DNA from: Allobrachymonas sp.
GTDB taxonomy: Bacteria; Pseudomonadota; Gammaproteobacteria; Burkholderiales; Burkholderiaceae
NCBI GenBank assembly: GCA_030529305.1
Contig: JAUMXD010000049.1
Span: 1-11,387, forward strand
DNA: 11,387 nucleotides
Reading direction: 5' to 3'
The number at the start of each line of letters is the position of its first letter. The first letter of the stretch is position 1. A program made the position numbers and the translations under genes. Shown piece by piece: positions 1 through 5,148 of the stretch. The notes under the pieces were generated by a model. That model searched no databases. It worked only from the letters and a program-made list of their open reading frames with translations, and had not been told where the DNA came from.

Positions 1-2
1 CA

Positions 3-302
3 CAAATGCGCGCCGGGCTGATTGGCGTGCTGGCCCTGGGCACGGGCGCGGCTGTGGCGCAAACAGGGTTGGTGGCCTTTATCGGATTGGTGGCCCCGCA
101 TTTGGTGCGTGGCCTGGTGCACACGCGGCATGGCTTGCTGGTGTGGCTTAGCGCTTGCATGGGTGGCTTGCTGCTGCTAGCGGCAGACATTCTGGCGCGC
201 GGGCTGATGGCCCCGCAAGAGCTGCCCGTGGGCGTGCTCACCGCCGTGCTAGGCGGCAGCTATCTGCTGTGGCTCATGCACCGTGGGCGCGTGGGCAGCT
301 AG
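3..302 (+). CDS. FecCD/BtuC-family ABC transporter permease, C-terminal fragment
   Basis: This is the last ~99 residues of an inner-membrane permease of the FecCD/BtuC family, which carries iron-siderophore, haem or vitamin B12 across the cytoplasmic membrane. The frame is open to the left window edge, so the gene is truncated by the window and the ATG at 6 is not a start. Family signatures are visible: a GLVAFIGLVAPHLVRGLV block (the helix-loop region contacting the ATPase), then hydrophobic helices, then APQELPVGVLTAVLGGSYLLWL, which resembles the usual PAELPVGIVTALIGAPFFLWLL ending. The stop lies 14 bases before the ATPase gene, on the same strand, so the two are surely one operon. The transported substrate cannot be read from this part. 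Confidence 0.93.
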   Translation, partial: QMRAGLIGVLALGTGAAVAQTGLVAFIGLVAPHLVRGLVHTRHGLLVWLSACMGGLLLLAADILARGLMAPQELPVGVLTAVLGGSYLLWLMHRGRVGS

Positions 303-316
303 GGGCAGGGTAGGCC

Positions 317-1252
317 ATGCCAAACGCACGCAACGCTTCTTGCAACACCGCCTGCACGGGCACGGTGCGGCTTGCGGGCTCCTCGTCTGCTGCGGCTGCG
401 CCTTCTGCATCCGTGCCCGCCATAGCCGTGCAGGGCTTGCATGTGCGGCTGGGGCAGGCACACATCTTGCATGGGGTGGATGTGGCGATCGCCGCTGGCC
501 GCTGGACGGCCATTGCCGGCCCCAATGGCGCGGGCAAATCCACCTTGCTGCGTGCCCTAGCGGGCTTGCTGCCGCATGCCGCACCAGCAGGTGATGCAAC
601 AGCGGCTGCCGCAGATGCCGCAGCAGAACAAGGTCAGGTGCGCTGGTGGGGCGAGGCACTTTCGTCGCTCAAGCCGCGCCAGCGCGCGCGCCGCATGGCC
701 TGGCTTGGCCAAAACGAAGAGGCCGCGCCCGATTTGCGCGTGTGGGATGTGGCCATGCTGGGCCGCCTGCCGTATCAGGGCTGGCTGGCCATGCCATCAG
801 AGGCCGACAAGCAGGCCGTGGCACAAGCCCTGCACACCATGCGCGCCTGGGATTGGCGCGAGCGCCCGCTGGGGCAACTCTCGGGCGGCGAACGCCAACG
901 CGTGCTGCTGGCGCGCGCCTTGGCCACCGAGGCCGATTTACTGCTGATGGACGAACCCCTCATGCACCTGGACCCACCCCACCAGGCCGACTGGATTGCC
1001 ACCGTGCAGGCGCTGGTGGCTCAGGGCAAAACGGTGGTGAGCGTGCTGCATGAGCTGAATGTGGCGCTCATGAGTGACGAGATGCTGATTCTGCAGCCCG
1101 GTGGGCGCGTGCTGCACAGCGGCGCCACGCAAGAGGCGGCCACCCACCGCGCGCTGGAGGCCGTGTTCAACCACCGCATCGCTGTAGAAGCCATGCCGCC
1201 GCGCCCGGCGGATGGTGGCAATCAAACACGCTGGGTGGCCATGCCGGCTTGA
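317..1252 (+). CDS. ABC transporter ATP-binding protein, BtuD/FecE/HmuV type
   Basis: This is the 311-residue ATPase partner of the upstream permease; it hydrolyses ATP on the cytoplasmic face to drive uptake of a metal chelate or cobalamin. All nucleotide-binding motifs are present: Walker A GPNGAGKST at 68-76, Q-loop Gln132, signature LSGGERQR at 188-195, Walker B LLLMDEP at 208-214, D-loop HLD at 218-220 and switch His245 in LHELN. The end (ALEAVFNHRIAVEAM) resembles the ends of siderophore and B12 ATPases. The ATG at 317 follows an AGGG-containing stretch and lies 14 bases after the permease stop. It adds about 35 Ala/Ser-rich residues before the domain begins, longer than usual, so a later alternative start is possible. 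The family call is firm; the substrate (B12 versus Fe chelate) is not. Confidence 0.93.
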   Translation: MPNARNASCNTACTGTVRLAGSSSAAAAPSASVPAIAVQGLHVRLGQAHILHGVDVAIAAGRWTAIAGPNGAGKSTLLRALAGLLPHAAPAGDATAAAADAAAEQGQVRWWGEALSSLKPRQRARRMAWLGQNEEAAPDLRVWDVAMLGRLPYQGWLAMPSEADKQAVAQALHTMRAWDWRERPLGQLSGGERQRVLLARALATEADLLLMDEPLMHLDPPHQADWIATVQALVAQGKTVVSVLHELNVALMSDEMLILQPGGRVLHSGATQEAATHRALEAVFNHRIAVEAMPPRPADGGNQTRWVAMPA

Positions 1253-1390
1253 TCGCCGCATCACGGTTTCTTTTCGGACTTGGCTGAGGAAGTGGGCCGA
1301 CTCATTGCCGAACGGGGGCGATTGCTTGATTCGAGTAAAAAGCCCAGGCATGTTTTTATGCAAACAGCCCAGATTGAGTGAAATTGCCTC

Positions 1391-1396
1391 TATAAT
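1391..1396 (+). promoter_or_regulatory. -10 box of the tRNA-Pro promoter
   Basis: A perfect TATAAT sits 10 bases before the mature tRNA, followed by a GC-rich discriminator (CGCG). This arrangement is common at stable-RNA promoters under stringent control. Transcription would start near 1403, giving a leader of only about three bases. I see no good -35 hexamer at 16-18 bp spacing. Confidence 0.6.
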
Positions 1397-1405
1397 CGCG
1401 ATCTT

Positions 1406-1482
1406 CGGCGTGTAGCGCAGCCTGGTAGCGCACTTGCATGGGGTGCAAGGGGTCGCGAGTTCGAATCCCGCCACGCCGACCA
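1406..1482 (+). tRNA. tRNA-Pro (anticodon GGG), CCA encoded
   Basis: A complete 77-nt cloverleaf can be drawn. The acceptor stem CGGCGTG/CACGCCG is perfect, the D-stem is GCGC/GCGC with loop AGCCTGGTA, and the anticodon stem is CTTGC/GCAAG around the loop ATGGGGT with anticodon GGG at 1440-1442. The variable region is 5 nt, the T-loop is TTCGAAT, and discriminator A1479 is followed by a genomically encoded CCA at 1480-1482. It reads CCC and CCU proline codons. The C at position 1 is the usual proline-tRNA identity feature. The T-stem (GCGAG/CCCGC) has one A-C opposition at its fourth pair; the other four pairs are canonical. Confidence 0.97.
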
Positions 1483-1489
1483 ACACATC

Positions 1490-1533
1490 ATCCGCCAGCT
1501 TCCGATAACGCCCGGAACTGGCGGATTTTCTTT
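1490..1533 (+). terminator. Rho-independent terminator of the tRNA gene
   Basis: A perfect 9-bp stem ATCCGCCAG (1490-1498) / CTGGCGGAT (1518-1526) is capped by a second 5-bp stem TTCCG (1500-1504) / CGGAA (1513-1517). It is followed directly by TTTTCTTT. It begins eight bases after the tRNA CCA. Confidence 0.88.
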
Positions 1534-1583
1534 GGGGAATCGGCGAGCCGGTGTTCATTCATTCCTCCATCCTGAGTTAAATT

Positions 1584-1604
1584 ATTCATTGGTTTTCAAT
1601 GAAT
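1584..1604. repeat. Short perfect hairpin, 8-bp arms
   Basis: ATTCATTG (1584-1591) and CAATGAAT (1597-1604) are perfect inverted copies around a 5-base GTTTT loop. It is AT-rich and lies seven bases before the stronger inverted repeat that follows. Confidence 0.6.
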
Positions 1605-1610
1605 TATTTG

Positions 1611-1666
1611 GAAAAGGCTTCAAAGGACATGCAGCAAAACATGTACCGATGAAGCCTTTTCTTTTT
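1611..1666. terminator. Bidirectional terminator-like hairpin, perfect 12-bp stem
   Basis: GAAAAGGCTTCA (1611-1622) is the exact reverse complement of TGAAGCCTTTTC (1650-1661). The 27-base loop contains an inner stem ACATG (1627-1631) / CATGT (1640-1644). The right arm runs into CTTTTT, giving a T-rich tail on the + strand, and the left arm gives a similar T-rich tail on the - strand. No gene abuts it on either side, which is unusual for a terminator. It may mark the end of a small RNA or of a vanished gene. Confidence 0.55.
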
Positions 1667-1975
1667 GCCCGCTGCCCGCAAGGCGCTGCCTGCGCTTCCA
1701 TATGCCGCGCACCGCTGCAAGGCGTTCAAAGACGGCCGGTAGCTGGCGTTTGCTCTTGGTGAAAGCAGAAATTGCGAAATCCGCCTGTGTGCCCTGTATA
1801 TTTGGGAATTATTTTTGAACATTTCTTGATGATGGTCTTGCGGCAATCGACCTGAAAAGACAGCCGCCAAGTCAATGTCATGCGGCCGGGCTTGGCGAGC
1901 AAACGCGATTTGCCGTGCTTCATCCGGATGAAAAGCCCTTCATTTGCATGGCGTGTAATGGCGAGTGAGCCAAAC

Positions 1976-1997
1976 GCCCTCAAACCGCCCTCAAACC
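1976..1997. repeat. Tandem duplication of an 11-bp unit
   Basis: GCCCTCAAACC occurs twice head to tail at 1976-1986 and 1987-1997. The unit length is not a multiple of three, so such a duplication would shift any reading frame across it. Confidence 0.75.
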
Positions 1998-2245
1998 GCA
2001 CAAGAAGCGCCACGGCCCCCTGCCAGAAAGCACATGGAGCCTCACAACAGTAACTGATTCAATTGCGGGGGTTCCTGCAACGCCTTCAGAGCATGATTCG
2101 CCGGGCACAATGCCAGATACCTTTTGTGATGATTCGATTGCCGCCAGATGGATTTCTGCCTTGCATGAAAAGAAGCAGGCGGCTTCAATCCTTGAAAGAG
2201 CGCTTCCGTCCTTTTCTTGAGGAGGCGAAGTGCAAGGAATAACGG

Positions 2246-2270
2246 GGGCTTTGCGCCTGCGCAAAAGCCC
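2246..2270. repeat. Strong hairpin without a T-tract
   Basis: GGGCTTTGCGC (2246-2256) pairs with GCGCAAAAGCCC (2259-2270) with one bulged A. The two-base spacer means the innermost pairs would open to form the loop. No run of T follows on either strand, so it is not a standard intrinsic terminator. Confidence 0.5.
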
Positions 2271-2445
2271 TGGGGCGCAGTGAAGAAGCTTGTGCCGTCA
2301 TGGCAATGCTTCGCTTGCCGAGGCTGGCTGGAACTTGATATGAAAAAAAGATGTTTTTGCCCAAAAATTGTCCGGATGCCTGCTGGCATATGCTGGAATG
2401 GTTTCCGGCTTGAATCGATTGTCTGTTTTTGAAAGGGTGATGAAA

Positions 2446-3000
2446 ATGAGTGAAAACAATCATTATGACAATATGCAGGCAGACTACCAATTGCGAAATA
2501 TTGGCCAGCGCAATGCCAATATTGCACAGCAGGAGTTGCTGTCGATCAAGAACCGTCACATCCATGAGCTGGAAAGTCAAATCAAGAAATTGATGGATCA
2601 AAACAGCCATCTTCGCAATGAGTTGAGCAAAGCGGAATTTGGCAATATTCACAAAATTGATATCAATCGGGAGTCGATCAGTAGAGAATTCCGCCATTTG
2701 CCAGAAGAAGAAAGATTGTCAATTGCTACCTGAATTGCCAAGCAAAAAGCTTACAAGGAGATGTGCTTTCAGTTTGGTGAAAAGCAGGGCCTTTCCTTGA
2801 AAGAGGTGGTGAGCATGAAAAACAAGTTGGAGGCTTCTGTTTTGAATGGAAACACTCCCAAAGAGCATGAAACGTCCGCAACTCAATATCCTGAGATCAT
2901 GGAGATGAAAGAAAGTTTTCTGACCAAAGGTTTTTGGAGAAATGATTTGAATAATGGTGTCCGCTCTCTAATTCCTTTAAGCAAGTTGGGGCAGGAATGA
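2446..3000 (+). pseudogene. Leucine-zipper-like protein interrupted by an in-frame TGA (paralogue of the next gene)
   Basis: The ATG at 2446 follows AAGGG at 2433-2437. The first open part is 95 residues and ends at TGA 2731-2733. Reading on in the same frame gives 88 more codons to TGA at 2998-3000. That second part (KQKAYKEMCFQFGEKQGLSL...VLNG) aligns without a gap for over 30 residues with residues 113-148 of the protein at 3155, sharing AYKE, GL and VLN. The first part also aligns: the heptad positions I39, L42, I46, L49, N53, L56, L60 match those of the neighbour with a constant offset of 11. So one ancestral gene appears to be split by a nonsense codon, which lies opposite Phe110 of the paralogue. 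The internal ATG at 2761 has AAGGAG directly against it with no spacing, so re-initiation is doubtful. No database family is recognised. Function is unknown; the N-terminal coiled coil may still be made as a truncated 95-residue product. Confidence 0.7.
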
Positions 3001-3154
3001 AAAGCTTTATCGGGTTTTCAGTCAAATCAGGCCGGATATTGATTTTCAGCCGATCCTTGAAACGATTCGAATGAGGCACTGCAATATGCCGGGCTTTTCA
3101 GTTGCGGGAATTGATGTTTTTTGGATATCAACTAATATTGAAAAGGAAGAAAAA

Positions 3155-3655
3155 ATGAACGACATGGAAAACTTTTTGAACGACCAGGTTGGAAAAGCTG
3201 TTCAGAATTCAAACGATTTGCCAGATCAATTCTTCCGCAGCCAAAATCTTCGTCAGCAGAATATGGCCCAACAATCTCAGATTTCCAGCTCTGAGCAAAT
3301 CATCCGTGCCCTTGAAGAAAAAATGAATCGTGTGGCACAAGAAAACCGCATGCTTCAGGCACGTATTGATGACTTGAACGATCCATTTGCCCCTCCCACT
3401 GAAGAGGAGAAGGAAGCTATGGCTTTTAATAGATGGCGGATGGAAAATGAGGAGTTTGAAAAGAAAACCTATATCTCTTCATTCATGTTTCAAGCTCTTG
3501 CTTATAAAGAGCTCGCCATTCAAATGGGAATGAAAGAGGGCTTGACTCCTGATCAGGTTGCCGCAATGGAGCGTGAATATATGGGCCTTGTATTAAATAA
3601 TGAGACAAAATCGGAGCACTATTCGGGGCACGAAAAAAATAGATATCAACGATGA
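3155..3655 (+). CDS. Hypothetical leucine-zipper-like coiled-coil protein, 166 aa
   Basis: The start is ATG 3155, with AAGGAA at 3143-3148; upstream in-frame ATGs lack a binding site. The protein is acidic and Gln/Glu-rich with no signal peptide. Residues 50-74 form a regular heptad (I50, L53, M57, V60, N64, L67, I71, L74) with an Asn in the core, typical of a parallel dimeric zipper. A Pro/Glu-rich break (DPFAPPTEEEKE, 76-87) precedes a second helical part ending in AYKELAIQMGMKEGLTPDQV (116-135), the segment best conserved in the paralogue upstream. The reading frame ends just after a run of seven A (3633-3639). Shifting frame there would continue into a 74-residue extension with a membrane anchor (see 3600-3877). 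It is probably transcribed with that extension to the terminator at 3881. The family is unknown; a cytoplasmic dimeric scaffold or regulator is only an inference. Confidence 0.72.
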   Translation: MNDMENFLNDQVGKAVQNSNDLPDQFFRSQNLRQQNMAQQSQISSSEQIIRALEEKMNRVAQENRMLQARIDDLNDPFAPPTEEEKEAMAFNRWRMENEEFEKKTYISSFMFQALAYKELAIQMGMKEGLTPDQVAAMEREYMGLVLNNETKSEHYSGHEKNRYQR

Positions 3656-3877
3656 CTTTTATATCGATGAATATCAAAACGTTTTGAAGTCTCTAGGCAT
3701 CCCCGATCACCTTTCTGAGCGAAGAAAAAACGCGAGGAGAAATTTGTTAGCGAACAGAAAAGGGAAGCTTTGTTCACAAAACCTGCAGTAGAAAATAAAA
3801 AGCAATGGAACTCAACAACTTTAACTTATGTTGCAATATTTCTATTTTTCTTCTTCGTCCTTTTTTTCTTTAACTAA
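3600..3877 (+). CDS. Frame-shifted ORF with C-terminal membrane anchor; possible -1 ribosomal frameshift or broken gene
   Basis: One frame is open from ATG 3600 to TAG 3791, overlapping the previous gene by 56 bases and lacking a clear ribosome binding site. Its residues up to LSERRKN (codon 44, 3729-3731) look coding. From 3719 a different frame carries a charged helix (REEKFVSEQKREALF) followed by one hydrophobic segment (LTYVAIFLFFFFVLFFFN, about 3821-3874) and TAA 3875-3877, just before a terminator. The switch point is A AAA AAC at 3725-3731, with AAA and AAC as zero-frame codons. That is the classical -1 slippery heptamer, and a -1 slip leads exactly into the membrane-anchor frame. Deleting one A at 3633-3639 and adding one at 3725-3730 would fuse 3155-3877 into a single ~240-residue tail-anchored protein. 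Alternatives are a decayed gene, phase variation, homopolymer assembly errors, or separate initiation at TTG 3770 behind AAAGGGA. Confidence 0.5.
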
Positions 3878-3880
3878 CCA

Positions 3881-3918
3881 ACAAAACGCCCCCCAAGCTA
3901 AAGGGGGCGTTTTGTTTA
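3881..3918. terminator. Strong bidirectional rho-independent terminator
   Basis: A perfect 13-bp stem, ACAAAACGCCCCC (3881-3893) and GGGGGCGTTTTGT (3903-3915), has a 9-base loop and T-rich flanks on both strands. It ends the coiled-coil/anchor unit four bases after its TAA on the + strand. Its right arm abuts the TAA stop of the small - strand gene, so both convergent units share it. Confidence 0.92.
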
Positions 3919-4110
3919 GTCCCTAGAGAAGCCTCCGAAACTTTTATCTCCGTTTTTGGATTTTGAAAACGCTTCATCTATGGCGTCATCTACCGCTTGA
4001 GTTAAGCTTTTAGAATTTTTTTGGGAATCTTTCTTCGCCGCCTCAAACAGGTTGTTTATTTTTTTGAGTTTTTTGCGATGGCGGAAGTTTGTCATAGAAT
4101 TTGTGCACAT
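3916..4110 (-). CDS. Small lysine-rich hypothetical protein, 64 aa
   Basis: The ORF reads from ATG 4110 to TAA 3918-3916, directly on the shared terminator. The product is hydrophilic: a basic N-terminal helix (NFRHRKKLKKINNLFEAAKK), a Ser/Lys linker, an acidic helix (SLTQAVDDAIDEAFSKS) and a Gly/Phe tail. There is no signal peptide or membrane helix. A second ATG five codons in (4095) is an equally possible start; neither has a clear Shine-Dalgarno, although TTGGA lies a few bases before the first. Its correct position relative to a strong terminator and its coding-like composition favour a real gene. I do not recognise the family. It diverges from the exported-protein gene at 4242, with which it shares the AT-rich 4111-4241 interval that must hold both promoters. 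Confidence 0.5.
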   Translation of the reverse strand: MCTNSMTNFRHRKKLKKINNLFEAAKKDSQKNSKSLTQAVDDAIDEAFSKSKNGDKSFGGFSRD

Positions 4111-4241
4111 AATCCAATCGTTTCATTGAATGATCAAAATCCGGGTTAGAATAACTTCTTTCATTTGATTTTTCAAGTGCCTGAATATTTTAAAATCCAC
4201 CTGTCCAGAACTTTTCGTCAACTTTTCTTTTTTGAAAGCTT

Positions 4242-4805
4242 ATGAAACTCAACAAGACTCTTTCCATCGCTGCGATCTCTGCTGCTCTGTTTTTTTCTGG
4301 TTGGGCTCAAGCCGAATCTGCTGTTTCAGCCTTCAAGGTGGACGACGCCGACATGATCAATGGTGTTGTTGATTTGAGTGATTTGGTTGCCCCAGTAATT
4401 CGTCCTGATGCGGAAACCGTGCCCATCGCTAACGATTTCATTCAGAAATTCGAATATAAAAGAGGTTTGGGGCGTCATTATTTGATTCATGCTGTCATGA
4501 ATGATGTGGCTCAGCAGAAAATTGAAAAGCCTGACTTCATCCAATCCACCAAAGGGGAGAAGTCGAACTGGCACATCATTCGTCGCTTCTACGTGAAGGA
4601 TAAAAAGTCTGCCGATAAGTTGCTGGTCATGATGAGCGATCCTGACAATTTTTTGCTTTACCAAAAACAAAGCACCAACGAATTGTGCAAGGACGCCTTG
4701 AATGATGCTTTGATGGATCGTGGGGCGCACTTTGAATACGTGTATCAATACAAGGGTAAAACTCTTGTTCGCCTAACCATCAGCGGCAACGCTTGCGCGT
4801 ATTGA
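4242..4805 (+). CDS. Exported hypothetical protein with two C-terminal cysteines, 187 aa
   Basis: There is a textbook Sec signal peptide: KLNK, hydrophobic SIAAISAALFF, then SGWAQA with predicted cleavage after Ala24. The mature part has about 163 residues without membrane helices. Only two cysteines occur in it (C149 and C185). They bracket a C-terminal domain with alternating strands (FEYVYQYKG, LVRLTISG), so a disulfide clamping a small alpha/beta fold is likely in the periplasm. The start has only a weak GAAAG four bases upstream; no other in-frame ATG precedes the signal peptide. A good terminator follows eight bases after the stop, so it is probably monocistronic. I do not recognise the family. 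Possibilities include a periplasmic binding or inhibitor protein, but nothing in the sequence decides this. Confidence 0.85.
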   Translation: MKLNKTLSIAAISAALFFSGWAQAESAVSAFKVDDADMINGVVDLSDLVAPVIRPDAETVPIANDFIQKFEYKRGLGRHYLIHAVMNDVAQQKIEKPDFIQSTKGEKSNWHIIRRFYVKDKKSADKLLVMMSDPDNFLLYQKQSTNELCKDALNDALMDRGAHFEYVYQYKGKTLVRLTISGNACAY

Positions 4806-4812
4806 AAACGAT

Positions 4813-4846
4813 AAAAGGCCGTGAAATTGATCGGCCTTTTGTTTTG
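4813..4846 (+). terminator. Rho-independent terminator
   Basis: AAAAGGCCG (4813-4821) pairs perfectly with CGGCCTTTT (4832-4840) around a 10-base loop, followed by GTTTTG. It starts eight bases after the stop of the exported protein at 4242-4805. Confidence 0.88.
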
Positions 4847-4910
4847 TCAGGGCGCGCGCACCGCGTTTTGTTTTTCTTGTTTGCGCTTGTTCAGGCGGCG
4901 GCTCATCAAC

Positions 4911-4950
4911 TATTCCGTACTGTTCCGCACTGTTTCGCAGTGTTTCGCCT
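4911..4950. repeat. Four degenerate 10-bp tandem repeats
   Basis: Four consecutive 10-base units read tattccgtac, tgttccgcac, tgtttcgcag and tgtttcgcct; neighbouring units differ at one to three positions. A 10-bp period places the same bases on one face of the helix. It lies between the terminator at 4813-4846 and the exported-protein gene at 5149. It could be a protein-binding array or merely replication-slippage debris. Confidence 0.7.
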
Positions 4951-4960
4951 TGTTGGTGAA

Positions 4961-5146
4961 TTGAATGCGAAATGCAATCAAGCCCCCGAGGAGGCAGAGA
5001 AACGAGCTATTGAACTTCGCAACGAAAACATGAGCAAGCTGTTTTTGCCTAATAACAGGGAATTCATGCCTGACATGGGGCTTGCCAACATCAACCCCCA
5101 CCTCTTTTTGAGGAACGAGGTTTACAACCATTTCACCAAGGAGTGA
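4961..5146 (+). pseudogene. Possible gene remnant or small unrecognised ORF before the second exported protein
   Basis: This frame stays open from 4793 to TGA 5144-5146, but its first ATG (4793) lies inside the preceding gene and the frame runs through a terminator, so that start is not credible. From about TTG 4961 the translation looks coding: hydrophilic, with APEEAEKRAIELRNENMSKL then FLPNNREFMPDM and INPHLFLRNEVYNHFTKE. No start has a clear ribosome binding site (candidates: TTG 4961, ATG 5031). Just upstream, RVLFFLFALVQAAA is signal-peptide-like in the same frame but has no ATG. The stop overlaps the AAGGAG that serves the next gene, as expected for translationally coupled genes. Either it is a short coupled gene with a non-canonical start or the 3' end of a decayed exported-protein gene. 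The 4806-5148 interval otherwise holds only the terminator and the 10-bp repeats. Confidence 0.35.
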
Positions 5147-5148
5147 TC

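Larger units (their letters stand above)
1534..2445. other. About 900 bp without a convincing gene; possibly decayed DNA
   Basis: No ORF here has a ribosome binding site, a recognisable family and coding-like composition together. What can be seen: two adjacent hairpins near its left end (1584-1604 and 1611-1661), an 11-bp tandem duplication at 1976-1997 and an 11-bp hairpin at 2246-2270. On the + strand one frame is open from 1819 to 2220 apart from a single TGA at 1966. It encodes plausible-looking but unrecognised segments (for example DDSIAARWISALHEKKQAAS, about 2125-2184). Just after its TGA at 2218-2220, a strong GAGGAGG (2219-2225) precedes a GTG at 2230 that opens only a 17-residue peptide ending at 2283. 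This could be a degenerated gene. The composition is intermediate between the GC-rich left flank and the AT-rich genes to the right. Confidence 0.5.

Noticed and set aside
249..659. Long - strand ORF over the ABC transporter genes
   Set aside because: It is antisense to well-supported genes, rich in Arg/Pro/His/Cys as expected of a GC-rich shadow frame, and has no family features.
938..1558. 206-aa - strand ORF spanning the ATPase end and the tRNA
   Set aside because: It runs through the tRNA-Pro gene and its terminator and antisense to the ATPase; composition is not protein-like.
1976..1997. Start of a CRISPR array
   Set aside because: There are only two adjacent 11-bp copies with no spacers.
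1726..2013. - strand ORF with a CsrA-like stretch (LAITRHANEGLFIR)
   Set aside because: It resembles the LxLTRxxxExLxI opening of CsrA only by chance: the stretch lies mid-frame, the conserved core that should follow is absent, and there is no binding site.
2042..2527. 161-aa - strand ORF
   Set aside because: It overlaps the well-supported start of the zipper gene at 2446 and is rich in His/Gln/Phe/Cys without recognisable structure.
2446..3000. TGA as a recoded sense codon (selenocysteine or code change)
   Set aside because: TGA is the ordinary stop of many sound genes here (ferredoxin, PBP1C, 3155 gene), and no recoding element is apparent after 2733.
3111..3138. TTGATG-N16-TAATAT as promoter for the 3155 gene
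   Set aside because: The -10 matches poorly, and the predicted start of transcription would fall on the Shine-Dalgarno at 3143-3148.
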